A stretch of DNA of 27,563 bases. It comes from DATGMS01 sp040905145. GTDB taxonomy: Bacteria > Bacteroidota > Bacteroidia > Cytophagales > Cyclobacteriaceae. The stretch spans positions 1-27,563 of the forward strand of contig JBBDSC010000158.1 in assembly GCA_040905145.1 (NCBI GenBank). Reading direction: 5' to 3'. Below are positions 8,580 through 16,219 of the stretch, piece by piece (within the stretch, counting starts at the first letter, position 1; every line of letters starts with the position of its first letter). The notes below the pieces were generated by a model. That model did no database searches. It was not told the origin of the DNA and saw only the letters and a list, made by a program, of their open reading frames with translations. The position numbers were made by a program, and so were the translations under genes.

Positions 8580-8607
8580 TCGGAAGTCAGGAGTCCGAAG
8601 ACAGAAG
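8580..8607 (+). repeat. Degenerate tandem heptamer, four units (consensus TCNGAAG)
   Basis: Four adjacent 7-base units read TCGGAAG, TCAGGAG, TCCGAAG, ACAGAAG. They lie in the 166-bp gap between the sheath and tube genes. From memory, TCGGAAG-type heptads recur in intergenic DNA of many Bacteroidota. The array is short and degenerate, so it may be a remnant. It overlaps the left arm of the inverted repeat at 8592-8623. Confidence 0.55.
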
Positions 8608-8623
8608 AAATAAAGCTCGGACT
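8592..8623 (+). promoter_or_regulatory. Intercistronic stem-loop between sheath and tube genes
   Basis: AGTCCGA at 8592-8598 and TCGGACT at 8617-8623 form a perfect 7-bp stem with an 18-nt purine-rich loop. No T-run follows, so it is not a clear intrinsic terminator. In a polycistronic RNA it could mark a processing or stability element separating the abundant sheath and tube messages. A further AACCAAT (8527-8533) and ATTGGTT (8565-8571) pair lies just upstream. The role is inferred; only the complementarity is seen. Confidence 0.35.
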
Positions 8624-8690
8624 GAGGACTAATGGGTAGATCAATTGATTAAAACTTATTAAAAAATTTACAAACTTAAACAAGATTGTC

Positions 8691-9125
8691 ATGGCCAATA
8701 ATTATCCTTTACCGAAATTTCATTTCAGCGTGGATTGGGGCGGAACCAATATAGGGTTTTCGGAAGTCAGCGGATTAAACATAGAAAATAAATTGATCGA
8801 GTACCGGGATGGTGCTTCCCCTGAATTCAGTAAAATCAAAATGCCCGGCATGAGCGAGTATGGTAATATTACTTTTAAACGGGGGGTGTTTAAGGGGGAC
8901 AATGAATTTTATCAATGGCTGGATACCATTTCCTTGAACAAAGTGGAAAGGAGAGATCTCACCCTCAGTCTCCTTAATGAAGAACATGAGCCAGTGGTCA
9001 CCTGGAAAATCAAGAATGCCTTTCCTGTAAAAGTAACAAGTACCGATCTTAAAGCAGATGGTAGTGAAGTGGCCATAGAACAACTTGATATAGCCCATGA
9101 AGGGCTCACAATTGAATACATTTGA
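8691..9125 (+). CDS. Inner tube protein, gp19-family (Afp1-like)
   Basis: This 144-residue protein is the main candidate for the hexameric inner tube that is pushed out on contraction. It shows the tube-family pattern: FHFSVDWGGTNIGFSEVSGL at the start, GNITFKRGVFKGDNEFYQWL in the middle, then RRDLTLSLLNEEHEPVVTWKIKNAFPVKV, ending with a beta strand LDIAHEGLTIEYI. The length matches the usual 140-150 residues. It has no signal peptide. It is followed 24 bp later by a second, longer tube-type gene, the arrangement seen for Afp1 and Afp5. The preceding 166-bp gap contains repeats and could hold a separate promoter, though none is clear. Confidence 0.95.
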   Translation: MANNYPLPKFHFSVDWGGTNIGFSEVSGLNIENKLIEYRDGASPEFSKIKMPGMSEYGNITFKRGVFKGDNEFYQWLDTISLNKVERRDLTLSLLNEEHEPVVTWKIKNAFPVKVTSTDLKADGSEVAIEQLDIAHEGLTIEYI

Positions 9126-9149
9126 TTACTAGACTAAAAGAACCAACTT

Positions 9150-9695
9150 ATGGGCCTTATTAATGGTATACTTGATGGATTGATCTATCCACCACCAGGA
9201 TTTCATTTCCTTGTGGTGATAGAAATATTCCCCCAGACCCCACAGGACTTCCGTTTCCAGAGTGTTAGCGGACTAAGCGTGGAGATACCCACAGAAACCG
9301 TAGCTGAAGGAGGTGAAAACAGGTTTAAGCACCAGTTGCCCGGAGTGCCCCAGTATGGAAAGCTAGTCTTAAAAAGAGGTATGTTCATTGGCTCTTTTAT
9401 CACGGGCTGGTGCAGGAATGCCATAGAGAATTTTGAGATAGAACCCAAAAATATCCTCATCAGTTTATTGAACGATCTTCATATTCCCCTCACAACCTGG
9501 CAGGTTTTCAATGCCTATCCCGTAAAAGTAGATATTTCCGAATTTAACGCAGAACAGAACTCTTTGGTCATAGAGACCCTGGAATTGTCTTATCAGTATT
9601 ACAAAACAGTTGGATTGGATTCAATGATAGGGGGCGCTGTTGGTGCAGTCGCCGGAGCAGTTTCGGGCAGTATTTCAGGTTCAGTAAATTTCTAA
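9150..9695 (+). CDS. Second tube-type protein, gp19-family (Afp5-like tube initiator)
   Basis: This 181-residue paralogue of the preceding tube protein has the same core: FHFLVVIEIFPQTPQDFRFQSVSGL, then GKLVLKRGMFIGSFITGW and ILISLLNDLHIPLTTWQVFNAYPVKV. In Afp-type particles the second tube paralogue sits between the spike complex and the main tube, so a tube-initiating layer is the likely role. Its C-terminus differs by about 25 extra residues rich in Gly, Ala and Ser (from IGGAVGAVAGAVSGSISGS), a small-residue hydrophobic tail not present in the main tube protein. It ends two bases before the next small gene. Confidence 0.9.
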   Translation: MGLINGILDGLIYPPPGFHFLVVIEIFPQTPQDFRFQSVSGLSVEIPTETVAEGGENRFKHQLPGVPQYGKLVLKRGMFIGSFITGWCRNAIENFEIEPKNILISLLNDLHIPLTTWQVFNAYPVKVDISEFNAEQNSLVIETLELSYQYYKTVGLDSMIGGAVGAVAGAVSGSISGSVNF

Positions 9696-9697
9696 AG

Positions 9698-9856
9698 ATG
9701 CCGATTATAATCAACGAAATCGAAATTAATGTGCAAATCGCCTCAGGTCATCCGCAGAAAAATGCTTCTACCTCTGATAACGCTTCAAGGGAAGCTATAA
9801 TAAAAGAATGTGTGGAGAAAGTGATGGAAATTATTAACCAGAAAAATGAACGCTAA
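9698..9856 (+). CDS. Small DUF5908-like eCIS protein (Afp6 position)
   Basis: This 52-residue protein was found by direct translation between the second tube gene and the LysM gene: MPIIINEIEINVQIA, a polar linker (SGHPQKNASTSDNAS), then an amphipathic helix (REAIIKECVEKVMEIINQ). The N-terminal strand plus C-terminal helix pattern fits DUF5908, a family of very small proteins in eCIS loci that occupies the afp6 slot. Its stop overlaps the next start (TAATG at 9854-9858), indicating translational coupling and supporting that it is real. Function in the particle is not established to my knowledge. Confidence 0.8.
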   Translation: MPIIINEIEINVQIASGHPQKNASTSDNASREAIIKECVEKVMEIINQKNER

Positions 9857-10614
9857 TGGCTGATATATTAAGTGCTGTAGGGGATGCTTTGGGTTTAACA
9901 AAGGGAGCTGAAGGAGATAGGTTATTGATAGAATCCTGGAAGGATATTAAGAGGTCAGGTAAGTCTGAAAACACCTTTGCTGCTTTTATTAATCCTGATG
10001 AATTTACCATTAATTACAATGTGCATGTTGAAAGCACATCCGCTTCTGCTCCTGGGGAACAATCAAGGTTTGGGTCAATTTTAGGTACAGATCCTATGGA
10101 TATTTCCCTGAAATTTTATTTGGACGGAACCGGAAGCAGCGGCAAAAGCTGTGACGTTTCTGAACAAATACAAAAATTTTATGAAGTAGTGGGTTACCAC
10201 GAGGAAAAACATAGCACACGTTTTTTACGGATTTTTTGGGGGAATCTTACCTTATTAAGAAGTAATCAATATGCCCTGGATTGTGTCCTGAAAAATGCAT
10301 CTCTTCAGTATAAACTTTTCAAACCTAATGGAACTCCTTTAAGGGTAATAATTACGGCCACCTTTACTGAAGCAATGAGTATAGAATTGGCAGAATCAGA
10401 ATTACCCAAATCTTCCCCCGACCTTACCCATATCAGAATAGTGAAAGAAGGTGATACTCTTCCGGCATTAGTTAATGAAATATATGGTGATTTCAAGTAC
10501 TACCTTGAAGTAGCAAAAGTAAATACCTTGGGATCATTCCTAAACCTACAACCTGGCCAGAAACTATTCTTTCCACCTTTTGATAAAAATATTTCCAAAA
10601 ATAACAATGGCTAA
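9856..10614 (+). CDS. LysM-containing tube/baseplate adaptor, Afp7-like
   Basis: This 252-residue protein has two parts. Residues about 20-175 match the eCIS tube-protein N-terminal fold seen in Afp7/Pvc7 (FAAFINPDEFTINYNVHVE; MDISLKFYLDGTG; NASLQYKLFKPNGTPLRVIITATFTE). Residues about 191-241 are a LysM-like domain (IRIVKEGDTLPALVNEIYGD, ending LQPGQKLFFPPF). In Afp and T4 (gp53) the family joins the central hub to the tube and the baseplate wedges; here the LysM module probably acts as a protein-protein contact rather than a cell-wall binder. It shares one base with the preceding stop and overlaps the spike gene by 8 bp. Confidence 0.9.
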   Translation: MADILSAVGDALGLTKGAEGDRLLIESWKDIKRSGKSENTFAAFINPDEFTINYNVHVESTSASAPGEQSRFGSILGTDPMDISLKFYLDGTGSSGKSCDVSEQIQKFYEVVGYHEEKHSTRFLRIFWGNLTLLRSNQYALDCVLKNASLQYKLFKPNGTPLRVIITATFTEAMSIELAESELPKSSPDLTHIRIVKEGDTLPALVNEIYGDFKYYLEVAKVNTLGSFLNLQPGQKLFFPPFDKNISKNNNG

Positions 10615-12361
10615 GGAAAGAACTATACCCACCATAGAAGCGGCTGCAGAGTTTAAAATTTTTGTGAATGATACGGAAGTTCCTCGTTCTGTAACAAAAG
10701 TGGCCATCAATGTGATGAAGATGGTAAATAAAATTTCAACTGCAACACTTGTATTGAAGGATGGAAGTCCTGCGGAGGAAGATTTTCCTTTAAGTAATGA
10801 CGAACTTTTTTTGCCGGGAAACCGAATATCCATTTCTGCAGGTGGACCTGATGAAACTGTTGATATTTTTAGCGGAATCATCATAAAACAATCTCTCAAA
10901 ATTAGATCAAATAGAGATTCGCAACTTATTGTAGCATGTAAGCACAGCGTAATAAAGACAACTGTGGGAAGAAAAAATGCTTGTTTCCATGATATGACCG
11001 ACAGTGAGGTTTTTGATAAAATCTTAAAAAACCACGGTTTCGAACCCCCTGAGTTAGATATAGAATCCTCTTCTCTTTCCCACGCAGAATTGGTCCAGTA
11101 TAATTGTACTGATTGGGATTTCATACTTAGCCGTTCAGAAATGGTTGGAAAGATTATTATTACCAATGATGAAAAAATTATTATAAGAACCCCAACAGTT
11201 ACAGGAGATGCTGCACTGTCACTTTTATATGGTGACACCATTATTGAACTGGATGTGGAAATGGATAGTCGCAACCAATACAAAACAGTAAAAGCAAAAT
11301 CATGGGAAATGGCTAATCAAGCTATAGGGGAATCGGAGGCTAATGAACCGACGGATCTTGAAGAACAGGGAAATTTGTCGGTAAATGATTTGGCGGAAGT
11401 CTTAGAATTAGAAGAATATACACTTGCTCATTCCGGTTCATTAACCCCTGAAGAACGAAAGGCTTGGGCCGATGCACAAATGTTGAAGTCTAGATTGTCC
11501 AAAATTAGAGGACGGGTAAAATTTCGGGGTATTGCAAGCATTAATCCTGGAGATGTGCTGGAATTAAATGGGATAGGCGAAAGGTTTAACGGCAAAGGCT
11601 TCGTAAGTGGTGTCCGGCAGGATTATGATGGGGTAAATGGATGGAAAACACAAGCCCAATTTGGCCATTCACCGGAATGGTTTGCAGATGAAAATACCAT
11701 TAGCGCAACAAAAGCGGGTGGTTTAGTGCCCGGGGTCATAGGATTGCATACAGGAATAGTTACCGACAATGAGGATCCTGATGGAGAAATGAGGGTGAGG
11801 GTAAAATTTCCCTACATAAATCCCGATGATGAGGGCGTGTGGGCAAGAATGGCTTTGGCCGATGCAGGTAACGAAAGAGGATTATTTTTTCGTCCAGAAA
11901 TTGGGGATGAAGTGGTTACAGGCTTTTTATATGATGATCCAAGGCAACCGGTTGTATTAGGCATGCTGCACAGTTCTGCGCTACCTTCTCCCCTCCCCCC
12001 TTCCAATGATAACCATCAAAAAGGATTTACCTCCAGGGAGAAAATCAAAATGATTTTTGATGATGAAAAGAAAAGCATCCAAATAGAAACCCCTGGCGGT
12101 AACAAAATCACCATAAGTGATGATGAAAAAGGGATAACGCTGGAAGATCAAAATACCAACAAAATTCAAATGAATGATAGTGGCATTACCATTACCGCTG
12201 CTAAAAAATTAGAATTAAAAGCGGGAACTGAGCTCGCCATTGGTGGACCTGATATAAAATTGAGTGGTGATTCCGCTGTAGAAATAAAATGCGGGGGCAG
12301 CACCAAAGTGGAAAGCAGTGGTTCATTGGATTTAAAAGGATCTATGGTGAAAATAAATTAA
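10607..12361 (+). CDS. Spike protein, VgrG / gp27-gp5-like (Afp8-like)
   Basis: This gene encodes 584 residues of the trimeric hub and spike at the tip of the tube. Residues about 1-370 correspond to the gp27-like hub. About 377-460 is the OB-fold of baseplate assembly protein V/gp5 (GIVTDNEDPDGEMRVRVKFP, then EIGDEVVTGFLYDDPRQPVVLG). About 475-584 is a beta-prism needle of short repeats such as IQIETPGGNKITISDDEKGI, ending SSGSLDLKGSMVKIN. There is no lysozyme domain and no C-terminal toxin extension. ATG 10607 (MAKERTIPTIEAA) was chosen over an in-frame TTG at 10580 because it gives the natural N-terminus and an 8-bp coupled overlap with the preceding gene. Confidence 0.95.
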   Translation: MAKERTIPTIEAAAEFKIFVNDTEVPRSVTKVAINVMKMVNKISTATLVLKDGSPAEEDFPLSNDELFLPGNRISISAGGPDETVDIFSGIIIKQSLKIRSNRDSQLIVACKHSVIKTTVGRKNACFHDMTDSEVFDKILKNHGFEPPELDIESSSLSHAELVQYNCTDWDFILSRSEMVGKIIITNDEKIIIRTPTVTGDAALSLLYGDTIIELDVEMDSRNQYKTVKAKSWEMANQAIGESEANEPTDLEEQGNLSVNDLAEVLELEEYTLAHSGSLTPEERKAWADAQMLKSRLSKIRGRVKFRGIASINPGDVLELNGIGERFNGKGFVSGVRQDYDGVNGWKTQAQFGHSPEWFADENTISATKAGGLVPGVIGLHTGIVTDNEDPDGEMRVRVKFPYINPDDEGVWARMALADAGNERGLFFRPEIGDEVVTGFLYDDPRQPVVLGMLHSSALPSPLPPSNDNHQKGFTSREKIKMIFDDEKKSIQIETPGGNKITISDDEKGITLEDQNTNKIQMNDSGITITAAKKLELKAGTELAIGGPDIKLSGDSAVEIKCGGSTKVESSGSLDLKGSMVKIN

Positions 12362-12395
12362 TTGCAAAAGAGTCAAACTATTTCAAAACTAATCT

Positions 12396-12674
12396 ATGCC
12401 TGCCGCATTAAGAGTATTGGATCAAACGGACCATGGAGGAACAAATATGGGTCCTGGTGTTCCGACGGTATTAATTGGTGGTAAGCCTGCCTCCGTTGCC
12501 ATGGATAATCATGTATGTGTAATCCCACCCAATACTGGACACCTTACTGCAAGCATTTTCCCGACGGGCAGTTCTTCGGTGGTTATTGGGGGCATGCCCG
12601 CATTACGAATTACCGATACCTGTTTGTGTGGCGCCAAAGGGGCAGTAGGTGAGCCAACTGTTTTAATTGGATAA
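12396..12674 (+). CDS. PAAR-repeat spike tip protein (Afp10-like role)
   Basis: This 92-residue protein is the sharp cap of the spike. It carries PAAR-type repeats: an initial PTVLIGGKPASVAMDNHVCVIPPNTGH block, then SSSVVIGGMPALRITDTCLC and a final GEPTVLIG. His and Cys residues (DHGG, NHVCV, NTGH, DTCLCG) are suitable for the structural metal site found in PAAR tips. It is a minimal, stand-alone PAAR with no effector extension. It starts 34 bp after the spike gene and ends one base before the gp25-like gene, as expected for a tip/baseplate cluster. Confidence 0.93.
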   Translation: MPAALRVLDQTDHGGTNMGPGVPTVLIGGKPASVAMDNHVCVIPPNTGHLTASIFPTGSSSVVIGGMPALRITDTCLCGAKGAVGEPTVLIG

Positions 12675-12675
12675 G

Positions 12676-13110
12676 ATGACGAATGACAAAAAGTCAACCG
12701 AACGCTCTTTTTTAGGAAGAGGATGGAGTTTTCCACCTACTTTTTCAAAGAGTACCCATGAAGTCTTGTTGACTTCCGACGAAGTGGATATTCAAAAAAG
12801 CCTCGAAATCCTTTTGTCTACCACCATAGGAGAGCGCTTTCTGCAACCAAGCTATGGATGCAATCTGGAAACTTATGTTTTTGAACCGATGAATGCTACT
12901 ATCCAAACATTAATCAAGATAACGGTGAAGAATTCCATCCTTTTATTTGAACCCAGAATCAAATTATTGAGTGTAAAGCTGGATGCCACTTTTCTCATCA
13001 ATGAAGGCAGAACAGACATACAGGTAGATTATGAAATCAGAGGTACCAATTCCCGCTTTAACCTGGTTTATCCATTTTATACGAACGAGGCTAACAATAA
13101 ATCCGCATGA
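12676..13110 (+). CDS. gp25-like baseplate wedge protein (Afp9-like)
   Basis: This 144-residue protein belongs to the gp25/W-lysozyme baseplate family: FLGRGWSFPPTF near the start, SDEVDIQKSLEILLSTTIGE with the arginine-containing GERFLQPSYGCNL core, then FEPMNATIQTLIKITVKNSI. In contractile systems it clamps the sheath onto the baseplate wedge; the family has no demonstrated lysozyme activity in these particles. ATG 12676 lies directly after the PAAR stop; an in-frame TTG at 12667 would add only three residues and overlap that gene. Its stop overlaps the next start as ATGA (13107-13110). Confidence 0.95.
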   Translation: MTNDKKSTERSFLGRGWSFPPTFSKSTHEVLLTSDEVDIQKSLEILLSTTIGERFLQPSYGCNLETYVFEPMNATIQTLIKITVKNSILLFEPRIKLLSVKLDATFLINEGRTDIQVDYEIRGTNSRFNLVYPFYTNEANNKSA

Positions 13111-16100
13111 GCACTAAAGCTATTGATTATAAAATTTTACTGAAGCGGGATGGGCATACCCAACAACAGCGTATGCCACAATGGCTACAGCCGACGATGG
13201 TACCGATCGATCCCCGAACAAAGGATGATTTCTTCAACTATTTAAAAGCCATAGCTGCACAGGTAAAGTTTTGTGATTCGGAAATATTAGCAGAAAACGG
13301 AACCTGGGAAGATTTTTTTAATTTATCTGCTGATGAATTAGAAATTTTAGCAAAAAAAAAGTCTGTGCCGCCGCATATTGCACTATGGCAAGGCTTTATT
13401 GACCTTTATCAATTGCCACAACAGTTAGCCAATAACATTACCCAAAGACATCTTGACTTTTATTTTGGGGAGGTTTTAAAATTGAAAAAAAATCCCCCCA
13501 GACCTGACCAGGCATTTGTTCTTTTTGAGTTAAAAAAGAACACAGCGGATTTTCTCTTAAACAGCGGTACTTACTTATTGGCGGGAAAAGACAATACGAA
13601 AAAAGAACGTCGATACAGGCTTGCACATGATATAATAGTCAATAAATCAGTTGTCACAGAACTGCAGTCTCTATATGTAGACCCGGTAAATAAAAACTTT
13701 ATACATTATGCACCTGTGGCTAATTCTGCAGATGGACTCGGATCAGAGTTGGACCGGGGAAATCCCAGATGGAGCGCATTCGGAGGTAAAGGTACCCAAT
13801 TGGCACAAATCGGTTTTTGCTTGGCAAGCGAGGTGCTGAAAATGAAAGAAGGACACCGCACCATTGAGGTCAAGCTAACCTTAACGCATAGGTTGGCAGC
13901 TACCAAATCCAAAGCTTTATCAGATCTTTTTAAGGTAGCCATAACAGGTGAAAAAGGATGGATAGGCCCAAAGACGGTTTCTGGAAAGGTCTCCCAAGGT
14001 GATAGCAACCACGTTAGCTTTACATTAGAAATATCAAAAGAAGAACCTTCCATAGTGGGATATGATTCAGCTGTACATGGAAAAAATTTTAATACCAAGC
14101 ATCCCATATTGCAGGTTCTCCTCAATAATGAAAAAGCAGATTTCGGTTACAAAGAACTGGCAGCAGCAGAAGTAGAGGATGCCCTTATTGAAGTAAAAGT
14201 AATCGGAATAAAGGATTTGCAGCTTGAAAACGATTTTGGATCAATTGATGCCACAAAGCCCTTTGCCCCATTTGGTACCACACCTGAAGTCAATGTAAAT
14301 TTTACTGTTAGAAGTGAGGAAGCTTTTTCGAAAAGATTGAAAGAATTTTCATTCGATGTTGAATGGAAGAATATTCCTGCTCCGAATTTGGGTACTTATT
14401 TCCAGACCTATGGCCAAGGCATTTCTACTGAAGATTTCAAAGCCACCGCTGCATTTAAAGATGGATACAACTGGGAAGATAAAACAGCTACTGTTAAGTT
14501 GTTCAATACCTCAAATGCACAGCAAAATACCAACTGGCCTTTTATCAGCCCGGCTTCTCCGGAAAAATGTCCCACACTTTCCCTCCCCCAAATAACTGTG
14601 GAGCCCTATACCTTCGCTGGACAATCCTTTGAACAAAAGATAAGCAGCAAACTGGCCTATTTAATGCCTTCTTTTGCTTTCACCTTGGCAAAGAGTAATT
14701 ATAAAGCAGTATTTGAGGCCATGGTAAATCCCTACAAGGAGATCCGTAAAGGAATATTCAACCTGCGCTTGGGGCACAGCTTCTTTTTCAAAGAATACAG
14801 GAAGCTATATACAGAAGAAATAATGCGCTACAGCAAAAACGGAGATCCTCTTAAACTCCCAGCAGAGCCATTTGCCCCTGAAATGCAATCCCTGACCCTT
14901 AATTATACGGCTACAACTTCCAGAATAAAATTTAATGGCCAATCATTGAATGATTTCATTGATGAAGAAATCGAGTTTTTTCACTACGGTGCCTTTGGCC
15001 AAAAGCGTGAACACACTTTTTTAAAAAGGCAGCTCCCTTTTATTTCAAATTACAGGGTTAATCTTTTGCCGGAGTATGAGCATGAAGGATCTTTTTTCAT
15101 CGGTTTTAGTGGACTGAGGGCAGAAGACGCAGTCTGTGTTTTACTGAAAGCAGCCGAAGGCAGTGCCAATCCTGACAAGCCCAAAGTTGAAGTAGCCTGG
15201 AGCGTGCTTTGCGATAACTATTGGAAATCACTCGGCCCTGAGGACTTTATTTTTGATACTACCAACGGGCTGATCACCAGTGGTGTTATCAAAATAGTAG
15301 TTCCCAGGGAAGCCACCACCACCACCACCATTATGAAGGATGGTTTATTGTGGCTAAAAGCTGCTATAAAAAAAGATACCGATGCAGTGTGTAATCTCTT
15401 AGGCGTTCAGGCTAATGCTGCCATTGTTCAATTTGAAGATACAAATAACGACCCATTTCATTTGGCAGCTCCGTTGCCGGCCAATAATATCAATAAACTA
15501 GATCCCGAAACCGGAGCCATAAAATCTATAAAACAACCTTATGCTTCATTTGGAGGCGTGATGCAGGAGAATGACGATGCATTTTATACCCGGGTTGCTG
15601 AAAGATTGCGGCATAAAGAACGAAGCATTTCCAACTGGGATTATGAGCGCATGATCTTGCAGCATTTTCCTGCCATACATAAAGTTAAATGTATCAACCA
15701 CGCGTCTACCATCTCTTTTTACCATCCAGGCCACGTGTTGATCATTGTGGTGCCTGATCTTTTGAATCAAAACGCCGTAGATCCACTGAAACCCAGAACC
15801 GATAAAAACACACTGGAGAATATCAGGACCTTTTTAAAAGATCATTCAGATAATTGGGTTACCCATCATGTATCCAATCCCTATTACGAGCCGGTACAAA
15901 TTTCTGCGCGTATTAAGTTGAAAATTGGCTATGAGTATAATTATTATGAAAAAACCATTGATCAGAAATTGCAGGAGTATTTATCCCCTTGGATCAGTAA
16001 TTTGGGTAACAGTGTCCATTTTGGGGGAAAAATAACGCAGTCTATGATTATAAAATATTTGGAGGAAATGGATTTTATAGATTTTGTTTCCGACCTAAAT

Positions 16101-16214
16101 TTATCACATTCTGCGAACGGTGGGATTAGTTTTGTCCATAAAGAACTAGTCGAAGCTTCATCCCCTGCGGCTGTTCTGGTATCCCATTCCCATCACAACA
16201 TCTCTAATTATTAG
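13107..16214 (+). CDS. Baseplate J-like wedge protein (Afp11-like, gp6-type)
   Basis: This 1035-residue protein is the largest in the window. The region around residues 815-900 carries the baseplate J/gp6 signature (DDAFYTRVAERLRHKERSI, SNWDYERMILQHFPAIHKVKC, PGHVLIIVVPD), followed by repeated small domains to the C-terminus. Proteins of this type form the baseplate wedge ring that holds the trigger for sheath contraction. It starts by ATGA overlap with the gp25-like gene and ends 5 bp before the next wedge gene, which is the standard afp9-afp11-afp12 order. Near codon 83 there is a run of nine A. There is no signal peptide. The N-terminal two thirds are much longer than phage J proteins and not otherwise assigned. 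Confidence 0.92.
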   Translation: MSTKAIDYKILLKRDGHTQQQRMPQWLQPTMVPIDPRTKDDFFNYLKAIAAQVKFCDSEILAENGTWEDFFNLSADELEILAKKKSVPPHIALWQGFIDLYQLPQQLANNITQRHLDFYFGEVLKLKKNPPRPDQAFVLFELKKNTADFLLNSGTYLLAGKDNTKKERRYRLAHDIIVNKSVVTELQSLYVDPVNKNFIHYAPVANSADGLGSELDRGNPRWSAFGGKGTQLAQIGFCLASEVLKMKEGHRTIEVKLTLTHRLAATKSKALSDLFKVAITGEKGWIGPKTVSGKVSQGDSNHVSFTLEISKEEPSIVGYDSAVHGKNFNTKHPILQVLLNNEKADFGYKELAAAEVEDALIEVKVIGIKDLQLENDFGSIDATKPFAPFGTTPEVNVNFTVRSEEAFSKRLKEFSFDVEWKNIPAPNLGTYFQTYGQGISTEDFKATAAFKDGYNWEDKTATVKLFNTSNAQQNTNWPFISPASPEKCPTLSLPQITVEPYTFAGQSFEQKISSKLAYLMPSFAFTLAKSNYKAVFEAMVNPYKEIRKGIFNLRLGHSFFFKEYRKLYTEEIMRYSKNGDPLKLPAEPFAPEMQSLTLNYTATTSRIKFNGQSLNDFIDEEIEFFHYGAFGQKREHTFLKRQLPFISNYRVNLLPEYEHEGSFFIGFSGLRAEDAVCVLLKAAEGSANPDKPKVEVAWSVLCDNYWKSLGPEDFIFDTTNGLITSGVIKIVVPREATTTTTIMKDGLLWLKAAIKKDTDAVCNLLGVQANAAIVQFEDTNNDPFHLAAPLPANNINKLDPETGAIKSIKQPYASFGGVMQENDDAFYTRVAERLRHKERSISNWDYERMILQHFPAIHKVKCINHASTISFYHPGHVLIIVVPDLLNQNAVDPLKPRTDKNTLENIRTFLKDHSDNWVTHHVSNPYYEPVQISARIKLKIGYEYNYYEKTIDQKLQEYLSPWISNLGNSVHFGGKITQSMIIKYLEEMDFIDFVSDLNLSHSANGGISFVHKELVEASSPAAVLVSHSHHNISNY

Positions 16215-16219
16215 CCTTC

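Noticed and set aside
8640..8649. Ten-base palindrome ATCAATTGAT upstream of the tube gene
   Set aside because: Short and AT-rich; expected by chance in a region of this composition.
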